A DNA stretch of 29,950 bases, from the NCBI GenBank assembly GCA_964473455.1, contig CAYYQX010000007.1, positions 1 to 29,950 on the forward strand. Reading direction: 5' to 3'. The notes under the pieces were generated by a model. The model was not told the origin of the DNA. It saw only the letters and a list, made by a program, of their open reading frames with translations, and made no database searches. Positions within the stretch are counted from its first letter, which is position 1, and each line of letters starts with the position of its first letter. The translations under genes and the position numbers were made by a program. Source of the DNA: JALELF01 sp964473455 (GTDB lineage: Bacteria > Bacillota_I > Bacilli_A > RF39 > UBA660). Positions 7,192 through 14,752 of the stretch are shown here, in pieces.

Positions 7192-7689
7192 ATGAAAAAA
7201 GAAATAGGTACTTTTTTATATTGTTCAAATTGTAAGAAAAGTGAATGTTGTACAGATTTTACTAATATAGATGACCCTTTAATAACACAACAGGAGTTAA
7301 AAACTATAGAAGAAAAGACTGGTAAAAAAGATTTTGCAATAAAAGTAACAAAGAATTTATATAAAATTAAAACAAATAAAATAGGACAATGTTTTTTTTA
7401 TGAAAACCATAAATGTCAAATCTATAGTTATCGGCCAATTGATTGTAGACTATATCCTTTTGGAATTGTTAATAAAGAAAATAAATATTACTTAGTTTTA
7501 TATAAAAATCCGTGTAAAGGTTTTTTTGCTAACAAAGACTTTATTGATGAAAATATTAGTCAAATTGAACTGTTGATAAAAAGTTTTGAAAATATTTTAG
7601 ATGAGTATGTTTGTGAAAATGTTTCTAGTAAGTTGAATGCTAAAGACTATGTAATTATTAAAGAAATAGTTAAAAGTAACAATTTTTAA
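7192..7689 (+). CDS. YkgJ-family cysteine-cluster protein
   Basis: A 165-aa protein of the YkgJ (zinc- or iron-chelating CxxCxxxxCC) family. The cluster is visible as Cys11, Cys14, Cys19, Cys20, followed by CFFYENHKCQIYSYRP and DCRLYPFG, the family's C-x(7)-C-x(5)-RP-x(2)-CRxYPFG core. Family members bind a metal or Fe-S cluster; roles are mostly undefined. AAGGTGG at 7180-7186 supports the start. It stands alone between the lipoprotein and the beta-propeller gene. Confidence 0.88.
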   Translation: MKKEIGTFLYCSNCKKSECCTDFTNIDDPLITQQELKTIEEKTGKKDFAIKVTKNLYKIKTNKIGQCFFYENHKCQIYSYRPIDCRLYPFGIVNKENKYYLVLYKNPCKGFFANKDFIDENISQIELLIKSFENILDEYVCENVSSKLNAKDYVIIKEIVKSNNF

Positions 7690-7703
7690 TTTTACTAAAT
7701 AAC

Positions 7704-7712
7704 TGGTATAAT
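7704..7712 (+). promoter_or_regulatory. Extended -10 promoter for the beta-propeller gene
   Basis: TGGTATAAT at 7704-7712, followed by AAGGAAG and ATG at 7742. Confidence 0.7.
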
Positions 7713-7741
7713 AATTTATATATAGTAAAAGGAAGTGTATT

Positions 7742-9535
7742 ATGAAATTTTTTCAGAAAAGAAGTGTTATGATTGCTATATTATTTGTCGCAGCCTTGTT
7801 TTTTTACGGTCTTTTTGGCTTGACTGAAGAGGAAACAAAGTTTGATTTAACAAAAATTCAATACCCCAAATCATATAACGAACTATATAGTTTAATAAAT
7901 TCTGACAGCACATTTATTCAAAGACAATACCTTGAAAATACAGCTGTTGATACAGAAAAAAACAGTACAGATTACTCTAAAACTAACATTCAAGTGGATG
8001 GAGTAGATGAAGCTGATGTTGTTAAGACAGATGGAGATTACATCTATATTTTAAATGATGAGTATTTATATATTGTGAAAGCTTTAAATGGAAATATGGA
8101 GATCATGTCTAAGATTAAATCTTATGAAGAAGCTGCTACTACTTATTCTAGATTTCTTGAAATGTATGTAAGTGGGAACAAACTTATTGTTATAAAAAGT
8201 AAATATTCTAACGTTTATTATCCAATGGAAAAAACAACAGAAGAGTATTTGTGGAATAAAACAGATGATGTTTCTGTTGTTGTATTTGATATAACAGATA
8301 AAGCAAATCCAGTAAAAGAAAGTGAATTATCGCAAAGTGGATATTACTTGTCTTCTAGAATGATTGATAATTATTTATATATTGTAACTAATTATTATAT
8401 TTATAGTGAGATTGAAGAAGATGACGCTAAAACCTTTGTTCCTTTGTTGACCACGGATGAAGTAAAACCTATGAACATAGAAGATATTATGATTATGCCA
8501 AATCCTAATTCTAGTTCATATTTAATCGTTACGGGAATTGATGTTAATGATGCGACTGATTTTGTATCTTCAAAAGCTATCTTAGGATCATCTTCAAACA
8601 TATATGCTGATGTGGATAATTTATATATTGCTGGATATAGTAGCAAAACAGAGGGGAATACTTATATATCACAAACTAGTTTATTAAAGTTTTCGATGAG
8701 TAAGGGTGTTCTTAAGTTAGATGCTACAGGTACTGTTAATGGTTACATTTTAAATCAGTTCTCAATGGATGAATATGATGGACACTTTAGAATTGTCACA
8801 ACATCAAATGATTATATATTTAATGAAGATCCAGATTTAGGAGTGTCTTCTATCATTATTGATAGTAGTTTAACTAAAAATAATTTATATATATTAGATA
8901 GTGAGTTAAATGTTGTTGGAAAACTAGAAGACCTAGCTAAAGGAGAGAGTGTTTACTCTGTAAGATTTGATGAAGAGGTTGTTTATTTTGTTACATTTAG
9001 AAGAACTGATCCATTATTTGTTGTAGACGTTTCTAACCCAAGAGAACCTATTATTCAAGATGAATTAAAAATACCAGGGTTTTCAGAATATCTACATGTT
9101 TATGATGAAAAATATTTGTTTGGTTTAGGAAAAGAAGCAGATGAAGAAGGTAGAGTAGCCAGTTTAAAAATATCGATGTATGATGTTAGTGATAAAAAAG
9201 ATGTTACTGAAGAATACAAGTTATTAATTGGAGATAAGTATTCTTGGTCAGAAGCTTATAACCATAAAGCAATATTAGTATCTAAAGATAAAGCTTTGAT
9301 TGCTTTTCCGGTTGATAATTATTATGCTGTATATAGATTTACTGAAGGGGTTGGGTTTAAAGAGATTGCCAAAATGACGGTAAGTTCAGTAGATAAAGAA
9401 TTATATTATTATTCAGGTAATATAAGAGGTTTATATATTGATGACTATCTTTATGTTATAAATCAGACACAAATACAGACATTAAATATAAATACTCTAG
9501 AACTTGGTAGTTCTTTTGAATTAAATGGCAATTAA
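7742..9535 (+). CDS. Membrane-anchored beta-propeller protein (Beta_propel, PF09826 type)
   Basis: A 597-aa protein with one N-terminal membrane segment (about 8-27) and a large extracellular domain. The signature of the Beta_propel family is plain: TNIQVDGVDEADVVKTDGDYIYIL (residues about 81-104), then repeated blade-like strands ending in Asp/Tyr-rich turns (for example DNYLYIVTNYYIY, ADVDNLYIAGYSS, DDYLYVINQTQIQTL). The FVVDVSNPREPIIQDELKIPGFSEYLHVYDEKYLFGLG block (about 422-460) is also typical. Members are exported or anchored outside the cell and their function is unknown; adhesion or sensing is a guess. It has its own promoter and an excellent terminator. Confidence 0.9.
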   Translation: MKFFQKRSVMIAILFVAALFFYGLFGLTEEETKFDLTKIQYPKSYNELYSLINSDSTFIQRQYLENTAVDTEKNSTDYSKTNIQVDGVDEADVVKTDGDYIYILNDEYLYIVKALNGNMEIMSKIKSYEEAATTYSRFLEMYVSGNKLIVIKSKYSNVYYPMEKTTEEYLWNKTDDVSVVVFDITDKANPVKESELSQSGYYLSSRMIDNYLYIVTNYYIYSEIEEDDAKTFVPLLTTDEVKPMNIEDIMIMPNPNSSSYLIVTGIDVNDATDFVSSKAILGSSSNIYADVDNLYIAGYSSKTEGNTYISQTSLLKFSMSKGVLKLDATGTVNGYILNQFSMDEYDGHFRIVTTSNDYIFNEDPDLGVSSIIIDSSLTKNNLYILDSELNVVGKLEDLAKGESVYSVRFDEEVVYFVTFRRTDPLFVVDVSNPREPIIQDELKIPGFSEYLHVYDEKYLFGLGKEADEEGRVASLKISMYDVSDKKDVTEEYKLLIGDKYSWSEAYNHKAILVSKDKALIAFPVDNYYAVYRFTEGVGFKEIAKMTVSSVDKELYYYSGNIRGLYIDDYLYVINQTQIQTLNINTLELGSSFELNGN

Positions 9536-9551
9536 TAAGAATTTAAATTTT

Positions 9552-9580
9552 AACAAGTAGCTAAACCTACTTGTTTTTTT
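9552..9580 (+). terminator. Intrinsic terminator
   Basis: A perfect 9-bp stem AACAAGTAG (9552-9560) with CTACTTGTT (9567-9575), a 6-base loop and a T run to 9580. Confidence 0.9.
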
Positions 9581-9593
9581 GATTTTATAATTG

Positions 9594-9602
9594 TGCTATA
9601 AT
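9594..9602 (+). promoter_or_regulatory. Extended -10 promoter for the 9625 gene
   Basis: TGCTATAAT at 9594-9602; AAAGGAG and ATG 9625 follow. Confidence 0.7.
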
Positions 9603-9624
9603 ATAGTTATAAAAGGAGAACAAA

Positions 9625-10743
9625 ATGAATGATTATGGAGAATTATTAAAGTTACCTTACAGTGAAAACGATATACTAGAACCATTAAAAAAGCTAATCA
9701 AATATGACAAGATAAAACCTTTTTCTTTAGAAAAAACAGAAGCAAATGACAATATTTTTCATTTAGTTGGCAGAAAGTTTCTTGTTAAGGCAAAAGTTAG
9801 TATTCAAGTTAAAGAACTAGAAAAAGGATTAACAAAAGTAGAGGTTATATCAAAATCTAGAGTGTGTTTGATTTCAGTTAATAAAAAAATAGTAAAAGAA
9901 ATTGTTAATTTAATTTTAAAAGAACTAGAGAATTGTGACAAAACAAGCGATAATTTTGAAGTCGAAATATTAAATATAAAAAATACCTCTAAAAAGGTTC
10001 GTGGAATTATAGCTTTATTAGTCTTATTTTATTTTATATACTCAATTTTATTTAGTTTTTCGGAAGATTATAAAATTAATGTAGCGATTGATGCGGGATT
10101 TTATCTTCGACTACAATTACTTTTTAGCGTTATAACAACTTTTGTATTTCTTTTTATCAGTAAGTTTAAAAGCAAAAGCTATATTAGAAAAAGAAGTGCT
10201 AAAATAAAAAGCACGTTATATAATTTGTTAGAAAAAAAAGTTTCAAAAACGAAAAAAACAACAGTTAGTGAAACAAAAAGTACTAATCCAACTACAAAGC
10301 TTTTAGAACAGGCAAAACCAAATATCAATAAAGGATTAAGCTTCATTAAAAAAATTAAAACAGAAAAACCTAAATTATTTTGGTTAGTTACTATTTCTTT
10401 TGGAGCTCTTTTAACTTACTTAATAATAAGTTCGATGTTTGGTGTTAAAAGTTTAGATGGAGAATTTGTTCAACAAATGGGAAGTTTGAGCAGTGAGTAC
10501 AAGGGATGGGAGACTGTTATAAAGTTTAAAAATGGCAAGTTTTATCCTGATGGTTCAACAGTTGGGTATAGTTATAAGATAAAAGGTAACAAAATATATG
10601 TTACTATGAATGGTAAGGAAGCAGAATCAGACTTTAAGGTAAAAAACGCTAATACGCTTATTGTTGGAGATGGCGTAATTGATGAAGTTTGTTATGGAGC
10701 GTTATGCGGTCCAAATACAGACGGTATCTATATTAAAAAATAA
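9625..10743 (+). CDS. Membrane protein with cytosolic N-domain and C-terminal beta domain, 372 aa
   Basis: Not recognised. Residues 1-110 look like a compact alpha/beta domain ending in a long helix (VKEIVNLILKELEN), similar in pattern to small SRPBCC-like folds, but this is a weak guess. Two membrane segments follow (about 131-149 and 163-179), then a Lys/Thr-rich linker (about 185-245) and a third membrane segment (about 254-274). The C-terminal 95 residues form a beta-rich domain (DGEFVQQMGSL, then VIKFKNGKFYPDG, GYSYKIKGNKIYV) resembling the lipocalin-like repeats of small exported proteins that sit next to a membrane helix. With three membrane segments, the N-domain and C-domain should lie on opposite sides. 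No terminator precedes the next gene, so the DUF3795 gene is probably cotranscribed. Confidence 0.75.
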   Translation: MNDYGELLKLPYSENDILEPLKKLIKYDKIKPFSLEKTEANDNIFHLVGRKFLVKAKVSIQVKELEKGLTKVEVISKSRVCLISVNKKIVKEIVNLILKELENCDKTSDNFEVEILNIKNTSKKVRGIIALLVLFYFIYSILFSFSEDYKINVAIDAGFYLRLQLLFSVITTFVFLFISKFKSKSYIRKRSAKIKSTLYNLLEKKVSKTKKTTVSETKSTNPTTKLLEQAKPNINKGLSFIKKIKTEKPKLFWLVTISFGALLTYLIISSMFGVKSLDGEFVQQMGSLSSEYKGWETVIKFKNGKFYPDGSTVGYSYKIKGNKIYVTMNGKEAESDFKVKNANTLIVGDGVIDEVCYGALCGPNTDGIYIKK

Positions 10744-10762
10744 TCTTATTAAAGAGGTGACT

Positions 10763-11194
10763 ATGTTAGAAGAATCAATTGCTCCATGTGGGATGAATTG
10801 TAGTTTATGTATAGCTTATATTTTTAACAAACATGATTTAAACAAAGAAGGCTTTCATAAAAAATACTGTAATGGTTGTATAAAAAGAGGCAAAAATTGT
10901 ACTTTTGCTTTAGCTAGGCATTGTGATTTGATTGCAAACGGTAAAATAAGATTTTGTTATGAGTGTAATACTTTTCCTTGTGAGAGTTTAAAAAGATTAG
11001 ATAAAAGATATAAAACAAAATATAACATGAGTATGATAGAAAACTTAAACTATATCAAAGAAAAAGGAATAACAAAGTTTTTACAAAAAGAAGAAAAAAA
11101 GTGGAAATGTCAAACGTGTAATGAGTTTGTTTGTTGCCATAGTGGAATGTGTTTGAATTGCCATATTGATGACTTAAAAAATAAAACAAAGTAA
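10763..11194 (+). CDS. DUF3795-family cysteine-rich protein, 143 aa
   Basis: The start is ATG 10763, preceded by AGAGGTGA (10753-10760). A longer reading from 10679 overlaps the previous gene with no ribosome site. The opening IAPCGMNCSLCIAY is the DUF3795 signature; CNGCIKRGKNC, ARHC and RFCYECNTFPCESLKRLDKRYKTKY follow in the usual order. A further CQTCNEFVCCHSGMCLNC lies at the C-terminus. The cysteines must bind metal, zinc being most likely. Members are small cytosolic proteins of unknown role. It lies 19 bases after the membrane-protein stop. Confidence 0.88.
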   Translation: MLEESIAPCGMNCSLCIAYIFNKHDLNKEGFHKKYCNGCIKRGKNCTFALARHCDLIANGKIRFCYECNTFPCESLKRLDKRYKTKYNMSMIENLNYIKEKGITKFLQKEEKKWKCQTCNEFVCCHSGMCLNCHIDDLKNKTK

Positions 11195-11209
11195 TACTTT
11201 GTTTTTTAA
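11183..11209 (+). terminator. Intrinsic terminator overlapping the DUF3795 stop
   Basis: A perfect 9-bp stem AAAACAAAG (11183-11191) with CTTTGTTTT (11197-11205), loop of five, then T. The last codons and the TAA at 11192-11194 are part of the hairpin. Its 3' arm also provides the TTGTTT -35 of the tRNA promoter. Confidence 0.85.
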
Positions 11210-11227
11210 TATGCTTTATGTTAGAAT
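11199..11227 (+). promoter_or_regulatory. Promoter of the tRNA gene
   Basis: TTGTTT (11199-11204), a 17-bp spacer and TAGAAT (11222-11227) preceded by TGT as an extended -10. The predicted transcription start is about 18 bases before the mature tRNA 5' end. Confidence 0.65.
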
Positions 11228-11252
11228 AAATTTTGAGATTTCCTTTTTCTTT

Positions 11253-11326
11253 GCCGATTTAGTTAAGGGGTATAACAGAACCATGGTAAGGTTCAGTCGA
11301 CAGTTCGAGTCTGTCATTCGGCACCA
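11253..11326 (+). tRNA. tRNA-Thr (anticodon GGT)
   Basis: All cloverleaf arms can be drawn in 74 bases including an encoded CCA (11324-11326). Acceptor GCCGATT pairs with ATTCGGC. The D arm is GTTA/TAAC with loop AGGGGTA. The anticodon arm is GAACC/GGTTC with loop ATGGTAA, giving anticodon GGT after T33. The T arm is GACAG/CTGTC with loop TTCGAGT. The acceptor sequence is like Bacilli tRNA-Thr. One pair in the acceptor (position 6-67) is T-T rather than Watson-Crick. It has its own promoter and terminator and stands alone. Confidence 0.9.
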
Positions 11327-11335
11327 TAAAATATA

Positions 11336-11370
11336 AAAACAACGCAAATATTAAAGCGTTGTTTTCTTTT
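11336..11370 (+). terminator. Intrinsic terminator after tRNA-Thr
   Basis: A perfect 10-bp stem AAAACAACGC (11336-11345) with GCGTTGTTTT (11356-11365), then a T-rich tail. Confidence 0.9.
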
Positions 11371-11387
11371 TAACTATGTTATATAAT
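11359..11387 (+). promoter_or_regulatory. Promoter of the racemase-ligase unit
   Basis: TTGTTT (11359-11364) and TATAAT (11382-11387) are 17 bp apart. The -35 is embedded in the 3' arm of the tRNA terminator. AGGTGG and ATG 11407 follow, giving a leader of about 12 bases. Confidence 0.75.
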
Positions 11388-11406
11388 TATAAATAGGTGG
11401 TAAAAG

Positions 11407-12558
11407 ATGTATAGAAACACATTTGTAGAAATAAATTTAAATAATATAAAAAACAATGTTCAAAATATCATTAACAATTATCAATATAAATATTATATTG
11501 GTGTTGTAAAAGGAAATTGTTATGGACATGGATATGGAATAATAAAAACTTTGCTAGAAGCTGGTATTAACTATTTGGCTGTAGCTTCTTTAGAGGAAGC
11601 TCTTAATGTTAGAGAGCAGACAAAAGATACTCCTATATTGTGCTTACAACCAATTCATAAAGAAGATTTAGAAATTTGTAGTCAAAAAAACATTTCAATC
11701 TGTATAAATGACAGAGAATATTTTAATGACATAAAAGACCTTAAATTTAAACTAAACGTGCATTTAAAAATAGATTCTGGCATGAATAGACTTGGGTTAA
11801 AAGATAAAAAAGATGTTGATTATATTTATAAAGAAATCAACAAATCAAAAAGCATTTGTTTAGAAGGTATTTTTTCTCATTTCAGGACTTCTGGTATTAG
11901 TGATAGAGAATATTTAAAACAAATTGATAAGTTTAAACATTTAACTAGTTCAATAGATTTAACTAAAATTCCGCTTGTTCATTTTGAAAGAAGTATGACT
12001 TTAGTTGCTCATCCAAAACTAGATTTTTGTAATGGAGTTAGATTAGGCTTAATTATGTATGGTTTTAATTATATGCCTAAAAAGGGACATGGCTTATTAA
12101 ATAATTTAAGAACAATAAAACAAAAAATAAACTTAAAAATAAAAGACATTAAATTAAGTGACTATAAAGAATTAGATTTAAAACAAGCCTTTTCTTTATA
12201 CAGTGAAGTTATACAAGTAAAACATGTTATGAAAGATGAATATGTTGGTTACGGTTTAGTATATCAAACAAAAGAAGATATGGATATTGCTGTTGTTGAT
12301 GCAGGATACGCAGATGGAATAAATAGAAATAGACGAAATTCTTATGTTATGATCAATAATAAAAAATTTCCAATAGTAGGGGACATCTGTATGGGGATGT
12401 TTATGGTTAAAGTAGATAAAAGTGTTAAAAAGTATGATAAAGTAGCCATTATTAATGAACAACTAGATATCAATAAAATTGCTAGACATATGAAGACATC
12501 GGCTTATGAAGTATTGTGTATGATAGATAGTAGTGTTCCTAGAATATATAAAAAATAA
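11407..12558 (+). CDS. alr: Alanine-racemase-family PLP racemase, divergent active site
   Basis: A 383-aa fold-type III PLP racemase. Visible motifs: the PLP lysine and following Tyr in VVKGNCYGHG (Lys35, Tyr39), GMNRLG (Arg128), SHF (His158), VRLGLIMYG (Arg212, equivalent to the Arg that contacts the PLP pyridine) and the second catalytic Tyr in VGYGLVY (Tyr282). So both catalytic bases are present. Two usually fixed positions differ: the phosphate-binding Asn-Ser reads Arg-Ser (HFERSMTLV, 195-196), and the Met-Asp of the substrate pocket reads Met-Gly (ICMGM, 329-330). These changes, and the ATP-grasp D-aspartate-ligase-like gene nine bases downstream, suggest a substrate other than, or besides, alanine. 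Plain alanine racemase remains possible. The symbol names the family, not proven specificity. Confidence 0.85.
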   Translation: MYRNTFVEINLNNIKNNVQNIINNYQYKYYIGVVKGNCYGHGYGIIKTLLEAGINYLAVASLEEALNVREQTKDTPILCLQPIHKEDLEICSQKNISICINDREYFNDIKDLKFKLNVHLKIDSGMNRLGLKDKKDVDYIYKEINKSKSICLEGIFSHFRTSGISDREYLKQIDKFKHLTSSIDLTKIPLVHFERSMTLVAHPKLDFCNGVRLGLIMYGFNYMPKKGHGLLNNLRTIKQKINLKIKDIKLSDYKELDLKQAFSLYSEVIQVKHVMKDEYVGYGLVYQTKEDMDIAVVDAGYADGINRNRRNSYVMINNKKFPIVGDICMGMFMVKVDKSVKKYDKVAIINEQLDINKIARHMKTSAYEVLCMIDSSVPRIYKK

Positions 12559-12567
12559 AGGAGAAAT

Positions 12568-13776
12568 ATGAAACCTATTTTAATAATTGGATCGGACATT
12601 AATGCTTATTATATGGCTAGGTGTTATCACGAACTGTATAAAACTAAAGTAGATGCGTTTGCTGTTAAAAGACTTCAATTTACTAAGTTTAGTGGTATTA
12701 TGAATATTACTTACATTGATAACTTAATGGAAGAAAAAGCGTTTGTAAACACATTAATTGATTATGCTAAAGGAAAAAAATATAAGGAAAAAATACTATT
12801 AATTCCTTGCCACGATAACTATGTCAGATTGATTGTTGAAAATAAAAAAGCATTAGAAAAGTATTTTATATTTAACTGTCCTTCTATTGAAATTATGGAT
12901 ACTTTATTAGTAAAAGAAAAGTTTTATGAAAAATATAAGGACGAATTTGATTTTGCAAAAACTTATTTTTATAAAAAAGGTAAGAGTGAAACTATTCCTA
13001 AAGATTTTAGATATCCCTTGATAATAAAACCAAGTAATGGAATTACTTATCACCAACACCATTTTCTTGGACAAGCAAAAGTATATAAAGTTCAAACAAA
13101 AAAAGAACTAGAAGCTATTTTAAATCAAATAACAAACTCTGGGTATGAAGACAATATAATTGTTCAAGAATGTATTTTAGGTGATGATTCAACTTTGTTT
13201 GATGCAGTATTTTACTGTGATAAAAATAAAAAGGTTGTTTTGTCAACTTTTGCGCAAATTGGGCTTCAAGAACACGCCCCAACAGCTATAGGAAATTGTA
13301 CTGTTTTAATTAATGGCTACAATCAATTTGGCAGTACGGATAAATTAGTAAATAAGTTTAAAGACTTTTTAGAGAAAATAGGTTATCAAGGTTTTTGTGA
13401 ATTTGACATAAAATATGACTTAAGAGATAAAAAGTTTAAAGTTTTGGAAATAAATCCAAGACAAGCAAGAAGCAGTTATTATTTAGCTGCTTTAGGTCAT
13501 AATTTAGTAGAGTATTTAATAGAAGATTTATATAATGATAAAAAATTCACATATCAACATTTAAGTGAAGAAACGCTTCTAACTTTTGTTTCCAAGGGCG
13601 TTATAAAAGAACAAATCAAAAACGAAGAATATAAGAAAAAAGCGTTAAGCTTGTTAAAAAATAAAAAATGGTCTGACCCTTTAATATATAAAGGAGATAA
13701 ATCCATAAAGCAAAGAATATATTTGATTTTAAGAAAAGTTAATTATGCTAAAAAGTATAAGAAATTTACTTGGTAA
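12568..13776 (+). CDS. ATP-grasp ligase of the D-aspartate ligase (Asl) type
   Basis: A 402-aa ATP-grasp enzyme. The N-terminal lobe begins IIGSDINAYYMARCYHE, like the GSDxNxYxMAR start of Enterococcus D-aspartate ligase. The ATP-grasp core includes PLIIKPSNG (about 150-158), VQECILGDDS, a GFCEFDIKYDLRD block (about 277-289) and the metal-binding EINPRQARSSYY (about 296-307). The end RIYLILRKVNYAKKYKKF is also alike. Asl adds D-Asp to the lysine of peptidoglycan stem peptides to make the cross-bridge. AAGGAGA lies in the gap after the racemase, so the two are one operon and probably one pathway: racemise, then ligate. It could use another D- or L-amino acid. This assignment rests on remembered family features, not an alignment. 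Confidence 0.82.
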   Translation: MKPILIIGSDINAYYMARCYHELYKTKVDAFAVKRLQFTKFSGIMNITYIDNLMEEKAFVNTLIDYAKGKKYKEKILLIPCHDNYVRLIVENKKALEKYFIFNCPSIEIMDTLLVKEKFYEKYKDEFDFAKTYFYKKGKSETIPKDFRYPLIIKPSNGITYHQHHFLGQAKVYKVQTKKELEAILNQITNSGYEDNIIVQECILGDDSTLFDAVFYCDKNKKVVLSTFAQIGLQEHAPTAIGNCTVLINGYNQFGSTDKLVNKFKDFLEKIGYQGFCEFDIKYDLRDKKFKVLEINPRQARSSYYLAALGHNLVEYLIEDLYNDKKFTYQHLSEETLLTFVSKGVIKEQIKNEEYKKKALSLLKNKKWSDPLIYKGDKSIKQRIYLILRKVNYAKKYKKFTW

Positions 13777-13809
13777 AAAAAGGCTGGTTTTTATAAACTA
13801 GCCCTTTTT
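13775..13809. terminator. Bidirectional terminator between convergent genes
   Basis: An AAAAAAAGGCTGGTTT arm (13775-13790) faces AAACTAGCCCTTTTT (13795-13809) with one bulge. A-rich 5' and T-rich 3' sides let it serve the ligase gene (+) and the small gene at 13791-14183 (-), whose last codons it overlaps. Confidence 0.75.
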
Positions 13810-14183
13810 CGAAGTTTTTTTGATATCAAATAGTTTTCTTTTGAGGTTGGAAACCCATCTATAAAGTATTGTTTTGAGCCATCTATTTTTACAATATAAG
13901 CGCACGACCCATATAAAATATTTTCATATAGTCTAATATGTTTAATGATTAGATCGGCCTTATCAGATTCTTTCTCACCACACTCTAGTGAAAATATATC
14001 TTGTCCGTTTATTAAAGCAGGCACTATCAAAGGATCTAAGTTTCGATATTTATGAACCCATCTTACACAATCAAATAGATTTTGAGGGCTAAGTTGGCCA
14101 ATATAAAACAAAGATAAAATGTCAAACCATAAATCTTCATCAACATATAATCTAATATATTCAAATTCTTCTTTGATAGACAT
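13791..14183 (-). CDS. Hypothetical protein, 130 aa
   Basis: Not recognised. A perfect minus-strand promoter (TTGACA-17-TATAAT) and GGGAG ribosome site support it. The protein is soluble with a helical N-terminal half (DLWFDILSLFYIGQLSP) and a C-terminal half with aromatic strands (CAYIVKIDGSKQYFIDGFPTS). No catalytic motif is visible. It is separated from the 14255-14695 gene by a terminator and has its own promoter, so it is a single-gene unit. Confidence 0.75.
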   Translation of the reverse strand: MSIKEEFEYIRLYVDEDLWFDILSLFYIGQLSPQNLFDCVRWVHKYRNLDPLIVPALINGQDIFSLECGEKESDKADLIIKHIRLYENILYGSCAYIVKIDGSKQYFIDGFPTSKENYLISKKLRKRASL

Positions 14184-14206
14184 AGGTCTTTCTCCCGATT
14201 GAAGGT

Positions 14207-14235
14207 ATTATATTAAATTATCGATATATTGTCAA
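14207..14235 (-). promoter_or_regulatory. Consensus promoter for the 130-aa gene
   Basis: On the minus strand TTGACA (14235-14230), a 17-bp spacer and TATAAT (14212-14207), both exact consensus. Confidence 0.9.
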
Positions 14236-14240
14236 AGCAA

Positions 14241-14270
14241 AAAAAACTTAGCTACTAAGCTAAGCTTTTT
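14241..14270 (-). terminator. Intrinsic terminator for the 146-aa gene
   Basis: CTTAGC/GCTAAG with flanking A6 and T5 tracts; the minus-strand gene ends inside the hairpin (stop at 14255-14257). Confidence 0.7.
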
Positions 14271-14695
14271 GTTAGTGTGTGTCTTTCTGTTTTTTCACTA
14301 ATAATAATATTGTCTACTACTTCGGTGTCGATTTCCCCGTTATGCATACAAAGAAGTTCAAGTAATTTAAATTGAAGTTTTAAGTCGAAATCATCTAAGT
14401 TAAGCAGTATATATTTGTAGATAGGCCTTTTTACTTTGGTTTCCAACCTTTTTTTTATGATTTCAATTTCTGGAGCAATTAAATCATTTTCTATATTATC
14501 TATGTCACACATTTCAATGCTTTTTTCTTCGTTAATAAACACTAATATTTCTCTAAGCAATTCAACTTGAAATTTTAATTCGTGAGGTCCTAAAATATCT
14601 AAAATATATTTAAAGACAGCTGGTGTTGTACTTTCATCTAATACGTTTTTAATTTCTTCTATTATTTTTATTAATTGTTCTTCATTTTCATTCAT
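14255..14695 (-). CDS. Hypothetical protein with an internal duplication, 146 aa
   Basis: Not recognised. The protein is acidic, helical and made of two similar units. Residues about 11-57 (VFKYILDILGPHELKFQVEL in the middle) align with about 78-121 (IYKYILLNLDDFDLKLQFKL). Shared positions include the KYIL and LK-QF-LL patterns. An internal tandem duplication giving a pseudo-symmetric helical protein is therefore likely. Its promoter contains a 14-bp palindrome between -35 and -10, which suggests it is regulated by a repressor or a MerR-like activator. Function unknown. Confidence 0.75.
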   Translation of the reverse strand: MNENEEQLIKIIEEIKNVLDESTTPAVFKYILDILGPHELKFQVELLREILVFINEEKSIEMCDIDNIENDLIAPEIEIIKKRLETKVKRPIYKYILLNLDDFDLKLQFKLLELLCMHNGEIDTEVVDNIIISEKTERHTLTKSLA

Positions 14696-14719
14696 AAATT
14701 CATTTTCCCCCTAACGTTA

Positions 14720-14749
14720 ATTATATTATGGCAAAGTTTACTTTGTCAA
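14720..14749 (-). promoter_or_regulatory. Consensus promoter with operator-like palindrome
   Basis: Minus strand: TTGACA (14749-14744), an 18-bp spacer and TATAAT (14725-14720). The spacer holds the palindrome CAAAGTTTACTTTG (plus-strand 14732-14745; 6-bp arms around TT). The promoter starts just past the uppP stop. Confidence 0.85.
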
Positions 14750-14752
14750 ACA

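Noticed and set aside
8401..8646. Minus-strand open frame inside the beta-propeller gene
   Set aside because: Antisense shadow; no ribosome site, and the sense gene matches a known family throughout.
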